Assembly (NCBI RefSeq): GCF_030272615.1
Contig: NC_081406.1
Location: 245,451,218 to 245,515,217, forward strand
Source of the DNA: Cryptomeria japonica
Taxonomy: Eukaryota; Streptophyta; Pinopsida; Cupressales; Cupressaceae
Direction: 5' to 3'
DNA length: 64,000 nucleotides
Shown here: positions 42,766 through 54,960 of the stretch, one piece after another
Numbering within the stretch: position 1 is the first letter of the stretch
Layout of the letters: the number at the start of each line of letters is the position of its first letter
Translations under genes and position numbers: made by a program
Notes under the pieces: generated by a model
Database searches by the model: none
Told to the model about the DNA's origin: nothing
Seen by the model: the letters and a program-made list of their open reading frames with translations, nothing else

Positions 42766-44655
42766 AATAATTTATGATATATCTGGGTTTAAGTGTTGCT
42801 CGATTTGGAGATGGAGAAGTTTTATATCAGCCTTTTAAATAAAAATATTGCTTGTCGATTTGGGATTGGCGACTATAAATATGATTTGATTTCGGAGATG
42901 ATTAGATTTGATTTGGCCAGGAATTGAAAATCTGATTCGATTTGAATATGATCTAATAGGATATTTTTGACTAAAAATGATTTTATTGGATTTCATTGAC
43001 TGGAAGCAATGCAGTTTAAAGGTAACCCATTAATTGTTTGGTGGCATGAGAATTGTCTGATCAATTTTCAGACCACCTAGAAGTTGTTTTGAAAGATGGA
43101 TATCTGGCGTGAGACAGGTTTTATTGAAAACCCCATGTAATAAGCCTATCGGCTAATTATTATATTAAAATTAATATTAATTTATTATTATATTATGATA
43201 TTGTAATCAATATTATATTATTATTAAGATATTACTATATTTTTATATTTTTATATTTAAACTCTTCACCAAAGCAAAAAAATCTATTAAGACTAATTAT
43301 TATTATATTATCATATCTTTATATTATTATTATAATATTATTTTGACAAAGTTAACTATTAGTACGATGGAGATAAATAGAATTGATTAATAGTTAAACT
43401 TGTAGTGAGTGGTAGTTGAGAGGAGAAAATAAATAAAATATTTTTTTGGGTTTTTCATGGATTTATTTTAATTTAGGTTATTTAAAGTTATTTAAATTAT
43501 TTTGATTTAAGTAATAGTAAAAATAATTGTAATTATGACGGGTGTCAATTTTAATAATAGGGGATTTTTAATCTCGCATATCTATCAATCCATTATGTGC
43601 GTATTAATATGCCTTTTGATGAAAATATATATATTTATAATCGATTTCATTAATTGTTATATATATGTGGAACATTTTGTTTCAGGGAGGGAATGTGCAA
43701 GCATGTGAATTTGTAATAACCACTATCTATTCTTTGTGAACATTTGGTCTCGGGCTAGAATTTATTCACACAAAGAAAAAAGCAAAGATGCAAAGAGAAT
43801 TTGAGCTTCATTATTAAACATTATACCAAAGTATTAATTTTGTGAGAACATGATGCAAGTGGCAGCATTAATGACTAGCATTTGTTCATTGTAAATATTT
43901 GTTCCCAAACTGGAATTAATTGTCACATAAGTCAAGGAAGGAAGATGAAGCGAGACTTCTAGTTTCATTAATAAGAATTATTTTTAAGTGTCAATCTTGT
44001 GACAAATAATGATGGAAATGACGGGATTAATGATTATTTATAGCATTAAGATTCATGTAATGTAGGAGCATTTGGATCCACAAATGATCCTACATCATCC
44101 AAAAAAACAAGTTCTATTTTCTCTTCCAATTCAGTTTTGGTGTGTTTCAAGTTTAGTTTTGGTGTTTGTTTCCAGAGGCAATATTCAAATTAATTTTTTG
44201 CGCAAATAATGATGCATATTGTTAAAGGGATTAATGGATATACATGGTTTCAATTTAGTGAAATTTGGACCAAAATCGGCCAAGTCATGATTGATTGTAG
44301 GTTTGGGCATTATCAGAAACTAATTGGAGGTTTTGGCATCATCAAAAACTAGTCAAAGGTTTGGGAAATTACAAGAACCACTAGAACCATTGACGGTTCC
44401 TAATTCCTAGTGTAGCATTGACAAATTCTAGTTTCTACCTCAATCATCAATGGGTTTTGAGTTCTACTCAAATTGTTGATAGAGTCTATATTATAAAGGA
44501 AGTTGAAACTTGAAGAAGTTCTTATAACATCAAAACTCGTCAATGAGTTCCTATCTCATAATGAAGCTCTAACAAAGTCACATTTAAAGGTTTTTTTTTT
44601 TTTGAAAAGTTCTTGATGGTCTAGGAAGCACTAATAAAGATTTTTTAGTTCCCTT
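42766..44655. other. unassigned AT-rich sequence
   Basis: An AT-rich stretch of ATT/TAT repeats lies at 43155-43330. From about 44280 to 44640 phrases such as GGTTCCTA, AACTCGTCAATGAG and TTCCTAGTG recur loosely. Similar phrases reappear beyond element C (52090-52620), so C inserted into an old degenerate repeat. No gene is seen. Confidence 0.4.
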
Positions 44656-44661
44656 GAAAGG

Positions 44662-46102
44662 TGATGAATAATGATGAACAATAAATACGCAACAGATACT
44701 GAGAGGGGGGTGAACAACAACTTAAACTGCAAAGACTGCACTAACTAGTAAACAATATCATCAATCTAAATCAAGGCACTACCGATAAAACACATTATGA
44801 CTATAAAAGACATAAACCGGTAACATTTAGATCTTCTCAAAACCTAATATCTCATCTCAACTTCACCCATATGCTTAAGCAAGTAATACATCAGAAATAC
44901 AATGACCATTGGATCAACTTGCATTACCGCTTAACAGAAAACACTAAACATCACATGAAAAGTATCACACATAACACACTAATTTTTTTCACGTGGAAAC
45001 CCAATTGGGAAAAACCACAGTGGGGATGAATACCCACAAGTTGTTCTTGAACTCTTCTGAAGTCTGCTCTGTTAGGAGCCTAGTCCGGTTAAAGACTTTA
45101 CAACAAGTTCTGCTAGGAACCGATCCTGCTAGGGATCACCCGATTAAGGGATGGGTAAATACCCGGTTAGAGGTTAAAACCCTGTTAAAGGTTACCTTGT
45201 AAGAGGATTTGAAGAACTCAATGATTTTGAGTCACCCTGTTAAAGGATTTACAAAAAGCATGTTAGAGCTACCCGGTAAAGGGATTTTCCATCTGCTAAA
45301 ATGGTTAGAAGTCAATAGGTAATACACTGATCTGATAACAACACTTAATGCCAAGGAAAATCTGCTTCAGTTTCTTTACATCTACAATCACACTCTGCAG
45401 ATCTATGCTTACTCCATAGGTCTAGCAAGAATCACCTCACATACATTCATTTGCCAGCAACTTCAAATAAAAATCATCATCGACCTTATAGACAACAATT
45501 AGGTCGGTGGCCAAAACCTAAAACCCTAAGCATATAGGTTAACAATACAGTCGGTCCAATCCTGGTCATTTAAACACATTACATAAGGTAAAACAATCTT
45601 GAACAAATCTCAAGAAGTTCTCCATCGTCTGTTCTTCACCACTTCTGGAAGTTGATAACCCATCATGTGCTCTCCATCGTTTACTAAGATTTTGCACATT
45701 CCCGAGGTAGATAGAATCAATCTTCTTCATGCAAGATCCTCAAGGAGATTCTTCATGTGCACAAGGCTGACGTGGTAACGCAATCTAATCTTCATTTCAA
45801 TGCTAACTCATCATAGGATATTGTCGGTCGAATCACACAGACTTGGAATATATCAACCAGAAACCCTGAAGCTGAGACTACCAACTGGTAGTCATATCAA
45901 ATGAAACCCCGATACAAACTTTGCATATACCGGTTCACATTCCAACATACCGGTTCACTTTTTGTATATACCGGTTCATACCATCATACTAGTTCACTTG
46001 CCAGTTTGCTTACTTCAATATACCGGTTCATACTTCAGTATATTGACATCAATGACAACATACAATCCCATCATGTCATCAAACTCTGCACATATGCCAA
46101 CA
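44662..46102 (-). repeat. element C 3' LTR
   Basis: The plus strand starts TGATGAATAATGATGAAC and ends ATATGCCAACA. A short G-run (44705-44710), the AACCCAATTGGGAAAAACC block (45000-45018), repeated CCYGTTAAAGG phrases (45080-45290) and TACCGGTTCA repeats (45928-46030) are the main internal landmarks. Confidence 0.92.
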
Positions 46103-46117
46103 ATCTCCCCCTTTGGC
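46103..46117 (-). other. polypurine tract of element C
   Basis: The minus strand reads GCCAAAGGGGGAGAT immediately before the 3' LTR. Further PPT-like motifs occur at 46206-46220 and 46264-46276. Confidence 0.82.
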
Positions 46118-46350
46118 ATTGATGGCAATACATAAAGATATCTCTACATCTTCTTCCATATTATATGTCTTCAATACTGTAGATATCTTCTCTGCTTCAC
46201 ATCTTCTCCCCCTTTGACAACAATGCCAAAGTGGAGGCACAAACATCCATGATCTACTATGTTGCTCCCCCTGAGGAGTAGCATCCTTCAACACATCAAT
46301 CCTGAAAAGATTTGACAATGCAATACCTGATTGATGTGGAGCACATACCT

Positions 46351-47814
46351 TTAGTTCACCTCTTGAAGGGGAAGCACCCCTAATTCGCCTCTTAAATAGG
46401 TAAATATAGGCTTCGATAGAGGCTTGGTGAATATATCTGCTAACTGCTCCTTACTGGAAACATGTTCTAATACAACCTCTTTGTTCTGAACTTTCTCCCT
46501 CGAGAAATGATACTTGAGCTCAAAGTACTTGGTTCTAGCATGCAATACCGGATTCTTGGAAATATTAATTGCACTTGTGTTATCACAAAATATACTCTCC
46601 GGTTCAAATACAGGGAATTTGAAACCACTTAATACATGCTTCATCCAAATTGTTTGAGTGTAGTTCATAAATGCTGCTACATATTCTACTTCTGATGTGG
46701 ACTGAGAGATACAACTCTGCTTCTTGCTCATACATGAGACTAGTCTACCGTCAAGAAAGAATGCACCACCGATTAAGCTCTTCCGATCATCCACATTACC
46801 AGCCCAATCGGCATCAGTAAACACTTTGAGATTGAAATCATTACTATATGGATACCATAATCCATAATCTATAGTTCCCTTCAGATATCTAAGAATTCGC
46901 TTGACTGCTACCAAGTGGGATTCTTTTGGACTTTTCTGGAAACGTGCAACAATGCCCACTACATGTGTAATGTCCGGTCTGTTGTGTACTACATGGTGCA
47001 ACTTACCAATCATTGACCGGTATTCCTTCTCATTCACTAACATTGAGTCATCTTCTTTTGATAATTTACAACTGGTCATCATCGGTGTACCAACTGGTTT
47101 GCTGTCTTCCATGCCAAAGGTCTTCAACGCCCCTTTGACATACTTGGACTGAGTGATAAAGATACCATCTTTCATTTGTTGAATCTGTAGTCCAATGAAG
47201 AACTTAATCTCTCTGATTAGTGACATCTTGAATTCCTTCTTCATTTCATCTGCAAATGCATGGCTCATCTTGTCATCTCCACCAAAAATTATGTCATCAA
47301 CAAACACTTCACAGATCAGAATCTGATCTCCTTTCATCTTCAGATAGATATTTCTATCTTCACTTGTTCTTTTAAATCCAATCTTCACAAGATGGGAGTG
47401 TAAACATTCATACCATGCTCTAGGTGCTTGCTTCAATCCATACAAGGCTTTATGTAGCCTACACACCATATCACTGTCTTTTGATGGGGCAAACCCTTCT
47501 GGTTGCTCTATATACACTTCTTCTTCAAGTATTCCATTCAGGAATGCAAATTTCACATCCATCTGACACACTTTGAATCCCTTGAAGGTTGCATATGCAA
47601 GTAGCATTTGAACTCCTTCCAATATAGCTACTGGAGCAAAGGTTTCTCCATAGTCTTCTCCTTCTTCTTGAGTATATCCTTTACATACCAATCTTTCTCT
47701 GTTTCTTACCACTGTGCCATCTTCATTCAGCTTGTTTCTAAAAACCCATTTGGTGCCAATAACATTTTTGTGCTCAGGTCTGGGTACCAAAGACCATGTA
47801 CCATTCTTTTCTAT
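46351..47814 (-). pseudogene. element C reverse transcriptase and RNase H
   Basis: Continues the frame to its natural end (TAA 46353-46351). RT signatures in order: KWVFRNKLNEDG, GEDYGETFAPVAI, CQMDVKFAFLNGIL, ALYGLKQAPRAWY and the catalytic FVDDIIFGGDD. RNase H carries TDADWAGNVDDRKS, STSEVEYVAAF and FCDNTSAI, so its acidic residues are kept, ending with LADIFTKPLS. This long segment has no internal stop, so the enzyme part is the best preserved in the window. One conserved site reads HARTKYFELKYHF, where the His-Ile-Asp version is usual. Confidence 0.92.
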
Positions 47815-47844
47815 CTAGTCAAGTTCCTCTTCCATAGCCTTAAT

Positions 47845-48894
47845 CTAGTCTTCATCTTTGTGTGCCTCTTTAAATGTTTTTGCCTCAAATTTAGAAATCG
47901 TGCAAGAATTCTCTCTGACCTTTCTTCTTGTAAGTATTCCTGCATCCTTATCCCCTATGATCTGCTTTGGATCATGATGCAACTTTACATACCTAGGAGT
48001 GATCTTAACTAATTCCTCTTGCTTTTCCTCTTCATCCTCATCTTCATCAGCATCTACTGGTGTAGGAACACTGTTACTTGTACTTGGTTGTTTTGCAACC
48101 GGTTCCCAGAAGGTTACATCTGGTTCATCTACTGCTCGCTTGCTACTGGTTTCCTCAGGTTTCTCAGAGGTTTCATCAACTCTAACATTGATACTTTCAA
48201 CAATTCTCTGATTCCTATTGTTAAAACACTTAAGAGCTTTGCTCTTGGTGGAATACCCTAGGAATATTCTCTCATCACATTTTGCATCAAACTTGCTATG
48301 GCATTCACTTCTCTTGATATAACACTTGCTACCAAACACTCTAAAGTAGCTTACTACTGGAGTCTTACCGGTCCAATACTCATAAGGAGTTTTATCCTTA
48401 CCTTTCTTGATGAGTACCCTATTCATAGTGTAGACTACAGTGCTCACCGCTTCTCTCCAAAAAGTGTGAGCAACCTTCCCTTGAATCAACATCATTCTAG
48501 CAGCTTCAACTACAATCTGGTTGTTCCTTTCTACTAGGCTATTCTGTTGTTGAGTCTGGGGGGCAGACAGTTGCCTCTTGATGTCGTTCTCTTCATAGTA
48601 CTTATTAAATTCACCAGAAGTGAACTCACCTCCTTGGTCGGTTCTAAGGCATTTAATCCTTTTACCGCTTTCCTTTTCAACTAGTGCTCTTAAGGCTTTA
48701 AACTTTCCAAAAGCTTCAGACTTGTCTTTCAAGAATGTGATCCACATCATTCTTGAGCAATCACCAGTAAGAATCATAAAGTACCTATCTCCCTGAACAC
48801 TCCTAGTTTTCATAGGACCACACAAATCAATATGCACAAGATCAAGTAAATTATCTATTGTGAAAGATTTACCTTTGAAGGTTGAGGAAGACAT
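47845..48894 (-). pseudogene. element C integrase
   Basis: Continues the same frame. The D,D-35-E core is visible: VHIDLCGPMKT (first Asp), CLRTDQGGEFTSGEF (second Asp) and QNSLVERNNQ (Glu). The C-terminal GKTPVVSYFRVFGSKCYIKR and ERIFLGYSTKSKALKCFNNR blocks are typical of copia integrases. A variable acidic linker (DEDEDEEEKQEE) leads to two TAG stops, 47847-47845 and 47817-47815, before RT. It inserts cDNA into the genome. Confidence 0.9.
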
Positions 48895-48909
48895 TTTCCC
48901 TAGTTGACA

Positions 48910-49743
48910 TTATTTGCACAAAGGATTCTCCGGTTTGTTCAGCACAGGCAATCCTCTAACTGCCTTGATCTTATTGGCCTTCACAATATTATCAAAATTT
49001 ACATGGCAGAGTCTCCTTTGCCATGTCCAACTGTCATCAAACTTAGCCATTAGACATTGACTGATATTTGTATTTAACTGAAATAAGTTACCTTTGGTCG
49101 GCATACCAGTGGCCATCAGATCACCACTCTTTCCTTTTATTTTGCACACTCCATCTTTGAATTCCAGAGTGAGTCCTTTATCATTCAGTTGGGCAACACT
49201 CAAAAGGTTATGCTTGAGACCTTCTACCCAATACACATTATCAGCACTGCTTTTTCCATTTAGAGAGATGGATCCTTTGCCTTTTACCATACATGGTGCA
49301 TCATTACCAAATTGGACTACACCTCCATCGTACTCTTCTAGTAACAAATTTTTTTTCCGGTCACCAGTCATGTGGTGAGAACATCCACTATCAATAATCC
49401 ACTCATTATAATTATCAAAGCGGGAGACAAGAGCCTTGTTGTCTGACACATGTTCCTTAACGACTACAAACACTATGTCTTTGCTTTCTTCATCTTCTGA
49501 TTCATCATCAGTGACACCTTCATCGACTGCAACAAGATAGTTTCTCCTATTTCCTCCTTTGAACTTTTTAAACTTCTTCGGTTTGTCCTTATTATCACTG
49601 TTGGGACAGTTGACAGCAATGTGTCCTATCCTATTGCAAGAAAAACATTTCAAAGGGAGTTTACCTCTATATTTTCCAGTTCCCTTAGGAACTCTCTTGG
49701 CAAGAAGAGCTTCAAACTCCATCAGGATCTCCTCATCATCCAT
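48910..49743 (-). pseudogene. element C nucleocapsid, protease and gag-pre-integrase
   Basis: In frame with gag: one zinc knuckle CFSCNRIGHIAVNC (residues ~33-46), a Lys-rich spacer, an acidic patch (VTDDESEDEESKD), then the aspartic protease motif IIDSGCSHHMTG (near residues 116-127) and its C-terminal strand (WVEGLKHNLLSVAQL). The HHCC-like start of integrase follows (TWQRRLCHVNFDNIVKANKI). TAA at 48912-48910 interrupts just after the first zinc Cys of the pair. Protease would cut the polyprotein. Confidence 0.87.
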
Positions 49744-50436
49744 ATCCCTGCTTTGTCTGGGTTCACAGCTAGTACCAACCTCTTTTCCCTTTCTAGATAG
49801 TGCAGCAGATGCTCTAAAGGCTGATTCAGTCTTCTAAACACTGCCATCATAGCTGTTTAGCTCATATGCGGTCAACTTACCAATGATGGAGTCAAGGGAT
49901 ACCTTTGTCTTGTCAATAGATCTCAACTCCTGAATAGCGGCAACCCTTATTGCATAGACCGATAATAAGGATCTCAAAACCTCGCTAACAATGGTGGGAT
50001 CATCCATTGTGCCTCCTGCACTCTTAATGTCTCCAACAACAGTTTTAATTCTTATCCCATATCGTTGAATGGTCTCTCCTTCAACCATCCACATGTCTTC
50101 AAAATTTCCTCTAAGGCTTTCTTCTTTAGCTTGCTTCACATGCTCATCACCTCCATAGATAGACTCCAAAGTATCCCATACATCTTTGGGATTGTCTTTG
50201 TCTTGAACATCTATAAACTCAATATTAGATAGACTATTGATAAGAGCTTCCATGACTTGCCCATTCTCCTAAATTTCTCTTCTTTGATCATCGGTGAGAG
50301 TACCAGTAGGGACAACATAAGTATTCTCAACATAGTTCCACTGTTGAGCACCCATGATTTTAATGTAGATCTTCATTCTGTCCTTCCATATCTTAAAGTT
50401 ATCTCTGTTGAACTTATGACCTTCCCTCTTCATCAT
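49744..50436 (-). pseudogene. element C gag, capsid part
   Basis: The best start is ATG at 50436 (or 50433), giving MMKREGHKFNRDNFKIWKDR, with the F-x-x-W core of copia Gag. Stops TAG at 50271-50269 and 49836-49834 break it. Between them lies NPKDVWDTLESIYGG, GNFEDMWMVEGETIQRYGIR and KLTAYELNSYDGSV, the ordinary Gag helices up to the region before the zinc knuckle. It forms the particle shell. Confidence 0.8.
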
Positions 50437-50493
50437 TAGAATAGGATCTTTTCCTCAAGCGGTTAAGCTTATAACACAGAGGACCTGGAGGAT

Positions 50494-50505
50494 GCTCTGA
50501 TACCA
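50494..50505 (-). other. primer-binding site of element C
   Basis: The minus strand reads TGGTATCAGAGC two bases inside the 5' LTR end, identical to element A. Confidence 0.87.
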
Positions 50506-50507
50506 TT

Positions 50508-51951
50508 TGATGAATAATGAACAATAAACACCCAACATATACTGAGAGGGGGGGGGGGGGGGGGTGAATCGGTATGGACAAAAGCTTCTTCAACAACTTA
50601 AACTGACTGCACTAACTTGTAAACAACATCACCAATCTAAATCAAGGCACTACCGGTAAAACACAGTATGACTGTAAAAGACATAAACCGGTAACATCTA
50701 GATCTTCTCAAAACCTAATATCTCATCTCAACTTCACCCATATGCTTAAGCAAGTAATACGCCAGAAATATAATGACCATTGGATCAGCTTGCATTATTG
50801 CTTAACACAAAACATTAAAACATCACATGAAAAAGCATCACACATAACACACTAATTTTTTTCACGTGGAAACCCAACTGGGAAAAACCACGGTAGGGAT
50901 GAATACCCACAAGTTGTTCTTGAACTCTTCTGAAGTCCATTCTGTTAGGAACCTAGTTCGGTTAAAGACTTTACAACAGGTTCTGCTAGGAACCGATCCT
51001 GCTAGGGATCACCCGGTTAGAGGTTAAAACCCTGTTAAAGGTTACCTTGTAAGAGGATTTGAAGAACTCAATGATTTTGAGTCACCCTGTTAAAGGATTT
51101 ACAAAAGCCTGTTAAAGCTACTCGGTAAAGGGATTTTCCATTTGCTGAAATGGTTAGAAGTCAACAGGTAATACACTGATATGATAACAACACTTAATGC
51201 CAAGGTAGATCCACTTCAATTTCTTTACATCTGCAATCACACTCTGCAGATCTTTGCTTACTCCTTAGGTCTGGCAAGAATCACCTCACATACATTCATT
51301 TGCCAACAACTTTAAATAAAAATCAGCATCGACCTTATAGACAACAATTAGGTCGGTGGCCAAAACCTAAAACCCTAAGCATCTAGGTTAATAATACAGT
51401 CGGTCCAATCCTAGCCGTTTAAACACATTACATAAGGTAAAACAATCTTGAACAAATCTCAAGACGTTCCACATCGTCCTTTCTTCACCACTTCTGGAAG
51501 CTGATAACCCATCACGCTCTCTCCACCGTTTACTAAGATTTAGCACATTCCTGAGGTAGATAGAATCAATCTTCTTCATGCAAGATCCTCAAGGAGATTC
51601 TTGATGCGCACAAGGCTAACATGGTAACCCGATATAATCTTCATTTCAATGCTAACTCATCACAGGATGTCATCGGTCGAGTCACACAGACTTGGAATGT
51701 ATCAACTGAAAACTCTGAAGCTGAGACTACCAATCAATAGTCATATCAAATGAAACCCTGATACAAAATTTGCATATACCGGTTCACATTCCAACATATC
51801 GGTTCACTTTTTGTATATATCGCTTCATACCATCATACCGGTTCACTTGCTAGTTTGCTTACTTCAATATACTGGTTCATACTTCAGCATATTGACATCA
51901 ATGACAACATACAATCCCATCATATCATCAAACTCTACACATATGCCAACA
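50508..51951 (-). repeat. element C 5' LTR
   Basis: It is collinear with 44662-46102. It has a longer G-run (17 G at 50548-50564), retains a ~25-bp piece missing from the partner just after it, and lacks a ~30-bp piece near 51015. Confidence 0.92.
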
Positions 51952-51956
51952 GAAAG

Positions 51957-54470
51957 CATGACAAGACTAAGGGTCTTTTAATTCGTATTCAAGTTAGAAC
52001 CTTCAATAAAGAAGATAAAGTCAAATGAGGATCGTAGGCTTGACAAAAGATAAAGATATGTTTAAGTTTCCAATTGTTCATATTTGACTCACGCACACCA
52101 AGAAACTATAAGACACTTAGAAGTTTATGGAGTTGCTAAGGATTCTAAAGTTCCCAATGGATTGGAAAACCCCAACCAATATAGGTTTTGATGGGTCCCA
52201 AGAGAAATTAAGTGTTTGGGATTAACAGTAGAGCCAATTTTGAGAACCCTGATGATTTGTTATTCCCACTCTTACTCCCAAAAATAAGTAAAAAAAGCTT
52301 CAACAATTGGTTTTCAAGAGTTCCCAGTGAGCTCAAAAACCCTAACAAAGGAGGAGGCTCGAATTTACTAAAGGAGCTAAAAACCTTAACAAAGTGATGA
52401 TTCTTGGTTCCTGATTGGAATGAAAATTGTGATAAAGAGTGATTTTTGATTCCCTCAAGACCTAAATATATCAAAACCCTAAAAAGATGAAATAGAAGAT
52501 TTTTTCACAAGTTTGAAGAAATTCATGTCGAGGTAGGAACCCTCAATAGAGTGAAATGGTTCCTAATAGTCTATTTTCCGCTTAAAAACTTGAAAATAAG
52601 GAAAATTAGAATATAAGATAGTTCCTAGAATGTTAGTACAACAGTATGCTAAAGCAACTACAATCACCAAATATACAAATAGAAACTTATTAAACATTAT
52701 CAAGACCTATTCTTTTTATATGATGTTATTTATTATTTATATTTTATATTATTATATATTATATAATATAAATATAAATATAAATATAATAAATAATATA
52801 ATATTATATATAATATAATATAAATATATATTATATAATATGTAATATGTTTTATCAATAATGTATATCGTAAGTTCCTTGTATCAATCTTTTTGCTACT
52901 TTCTTAGGGAAACTAGAGTGGAAAAATAGTTGATGCAACGACATCCTATAATGACACACAAACATTTGAGTGTCTTCTACAAAAATATCGTGGGAGTACC
53001 ATGGTAGTTCCTTGTTTCACATGGCTTGTCTATGATTACACATTTTGCATACATTCCCAAAACAACTATAATACTCTCACCCATCTTGGGGAACCTATCT
53101 CAAGTATTGTTTGAAAGGAGTGGGTTAACCAAGCACACAATGATGGTATAGATTGTAGGAAGATATATTAGAGATAGGTGGGTCATTGTAGATAAACCAT
53201 GATTCATTTTATTTATAGTAGCCTCAAAACCAACAACCTCAGCAATTATAGTGATTGTTAGCATTTGACTCAACAAAGAAAAACTTACTAAGCATGAAAT
53301 ACCATGATTACAAGATATGCACAAAATGGATTTTTTACAAGGCTTTACAAGCTATCAATCAAATGAAATTGGAAAGTGTGAAGCTAAACTGGGTAGTTTT
53401 TGTCAACATCCCATGTGCTTGTACCAAAATGGGAGCTTTCAAATAGGGTATATATGTCTATCAAATGATAGAGGAAGGGTGATTATTGTAAGATGTTTTA
53501 GATATAACTGTCTTGGTTGGTATACCTCATATGTGGAGGCATAGACAAGCCACGTGAACTATTTTACACAATTTCTCAAAGCATAGGATAAATATATTTT
53601 GTTATGTCAATTTCCTTATTGCTATTGTTTCTAAAATCTCAATATATTAGCTCTAATGCTCTTTTTACATATCCTATTTTAAAGCCCCCATGTAGGAAAA
53701 GGTAGGAAAAATGCAGTAAAATTCTTTGCAAGAAAGAAACATTTTGTGCATATCCACTTTAATATTGAGACTTAGAGGTGTATTAGGAATTGTCAGAGGT
53801 TTGAGGTGGAACAAGAACTACCAAGAGTTCCTAATGGGTTAGGAACTAAATAACGAATGCAATGTCAAATTTTTCAGGTAGAGTATGAACGATTGAGAGT
53901 TATCATTTGAGTGTTTATATCAAGGTTTCAAGAGGTCTCATACTTTTGTCCTAATGCATGATAGTGTTGTAAGGCTTGATGTGTCATCCTATCATGTAAA
54001 GGAATGAATATTTTATTTCATCAACGTTTCAATATGGCATATCTTATCCTTCTAATATAACATGCATTGAAGCTTGTAGTGATCCAATATAGTGAAAGTG
54101 ATTAGTATGCCTTGAAACAAAGTTGTTTACCAAATCTAAGCTTCAAACCCTTGTTTGTCAAAGTTGAAAATGGTGGCCAAATTGAGTGAGATAAAAGACA
54201 AAATTTACTTTATTGAGCCTCCTAGCCAAAATTGGACAACCAAAAATAGTACCACTATAGCCAAAGTGTTGTAATCACTAGATCTCACCAAAAACAACAT
54301 GCAATATAGGATCATCAAATCTATATAAATCCTTTCTTATTCTCAAGATTGCATAGAAATGCAAGAGGAGCAGAATGGGAGTTCACAAGATCACCATAAA
54401 AAACTCAAATTATAATGATAAATCTTGATGATGAAAACTCTTTAAAAGGAATAGGCTTGCCAAATTCAAA
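51957..54470. other. unassigned sequence with AT-rich microsatellite
   Basis: 51957-52630 continues the degenerate repeat seen left of element C (GGTTCC and AACCCTAACAAAG phrases). An ATAT-rich low-complexity run with strong self-complementarity occupies 52718-52850. From there to 54470 only short frames occur and nothing is recognised. Confidence 0.4.
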
Positions 54471-54960
54471 GTTCTGATACCATGTTAGAAATACAGGAAC
54501 ACTCACACTTTGACACCATGTGGAAGTGAACACCCAACATCATTAATCTACAACACCAAATAGCATCCACATGATAAAAGAGAAGCAACAAAAGAAGATG
54601 TTATTCCATTAAATCAATAATACAATATGATGATGATATTGCAATGAAATATGTTGCAATGCTAGAGGTATCTTCCTTATATAGGTAAGGTATTGACATA
54701 AGATTAGAAAATATCATGAAATGTGTCTTAATCTTATGACATGAGACAACTAATATAACAAATGTTAAATGACCTAGACAACTAAAAGTAAATAAATAAA
54801 AGATATGCTAAGATCTTATCGAGATAACTAATACTTCTAGAATAACACCTAGTACCCAAGTAAACTTAAGTCACGTGAATAAGTTACCACTAGGAACTAG
54901 CTAGGTACAAAACCTTTACTAGGTACAAAAATATATTCACACCAATAAATTCATTGTTTA
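54471..54960 (-). repeat. LTR edge with PBS remnant
   Basis: The plus strand reads GTTCTGATACCA (54471-54482, complement of a one-mismatch tRNA-Met PBS) followed by TGTTAGAAATAC. A minus-strand TATA box (CCTATATAAGG, near 54670-54685) lies about 190 bases inside. This fits a short copia LTR in minus orientation. The far border is only estimated. Confidence 0.45.

Larger units (their letters stand above)
44662..51951 (-). mobile_element. element C: copia LTR retrotransposon with full gag-pol, five stops
   Basis: LTRs at 44662-46102 (1,441 bp) and 50508-51951 (1,444 bp) flank gag, protease, integrase, RT and RNase H in copia order on the minus strand. The PBS is at 50494-50505 and the PPT at 46103-46117. 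GAAAG occurs at 44656-44660 and 51952-51956 and is the likely target duplication, allowing one extra base at the left border. The coding part keeps one frame from 50436 to 46351, interrupted only by five nonsense codons. It is the only element in the window encoding the whole copia enzyme set. Confidence 0.93.

Noticed and set aside
47608-48261. Plus-strand Ser/Phe-rich frames inside element C
   Set aside because: They are complements of the integrase and linker coding sequence.
52718-52860. ATAT-rich run as a possible origin or matrix-attachment site
   Set aside because: Simple AT repeats are common in plant intergenic DNA and nothing else supports a function.
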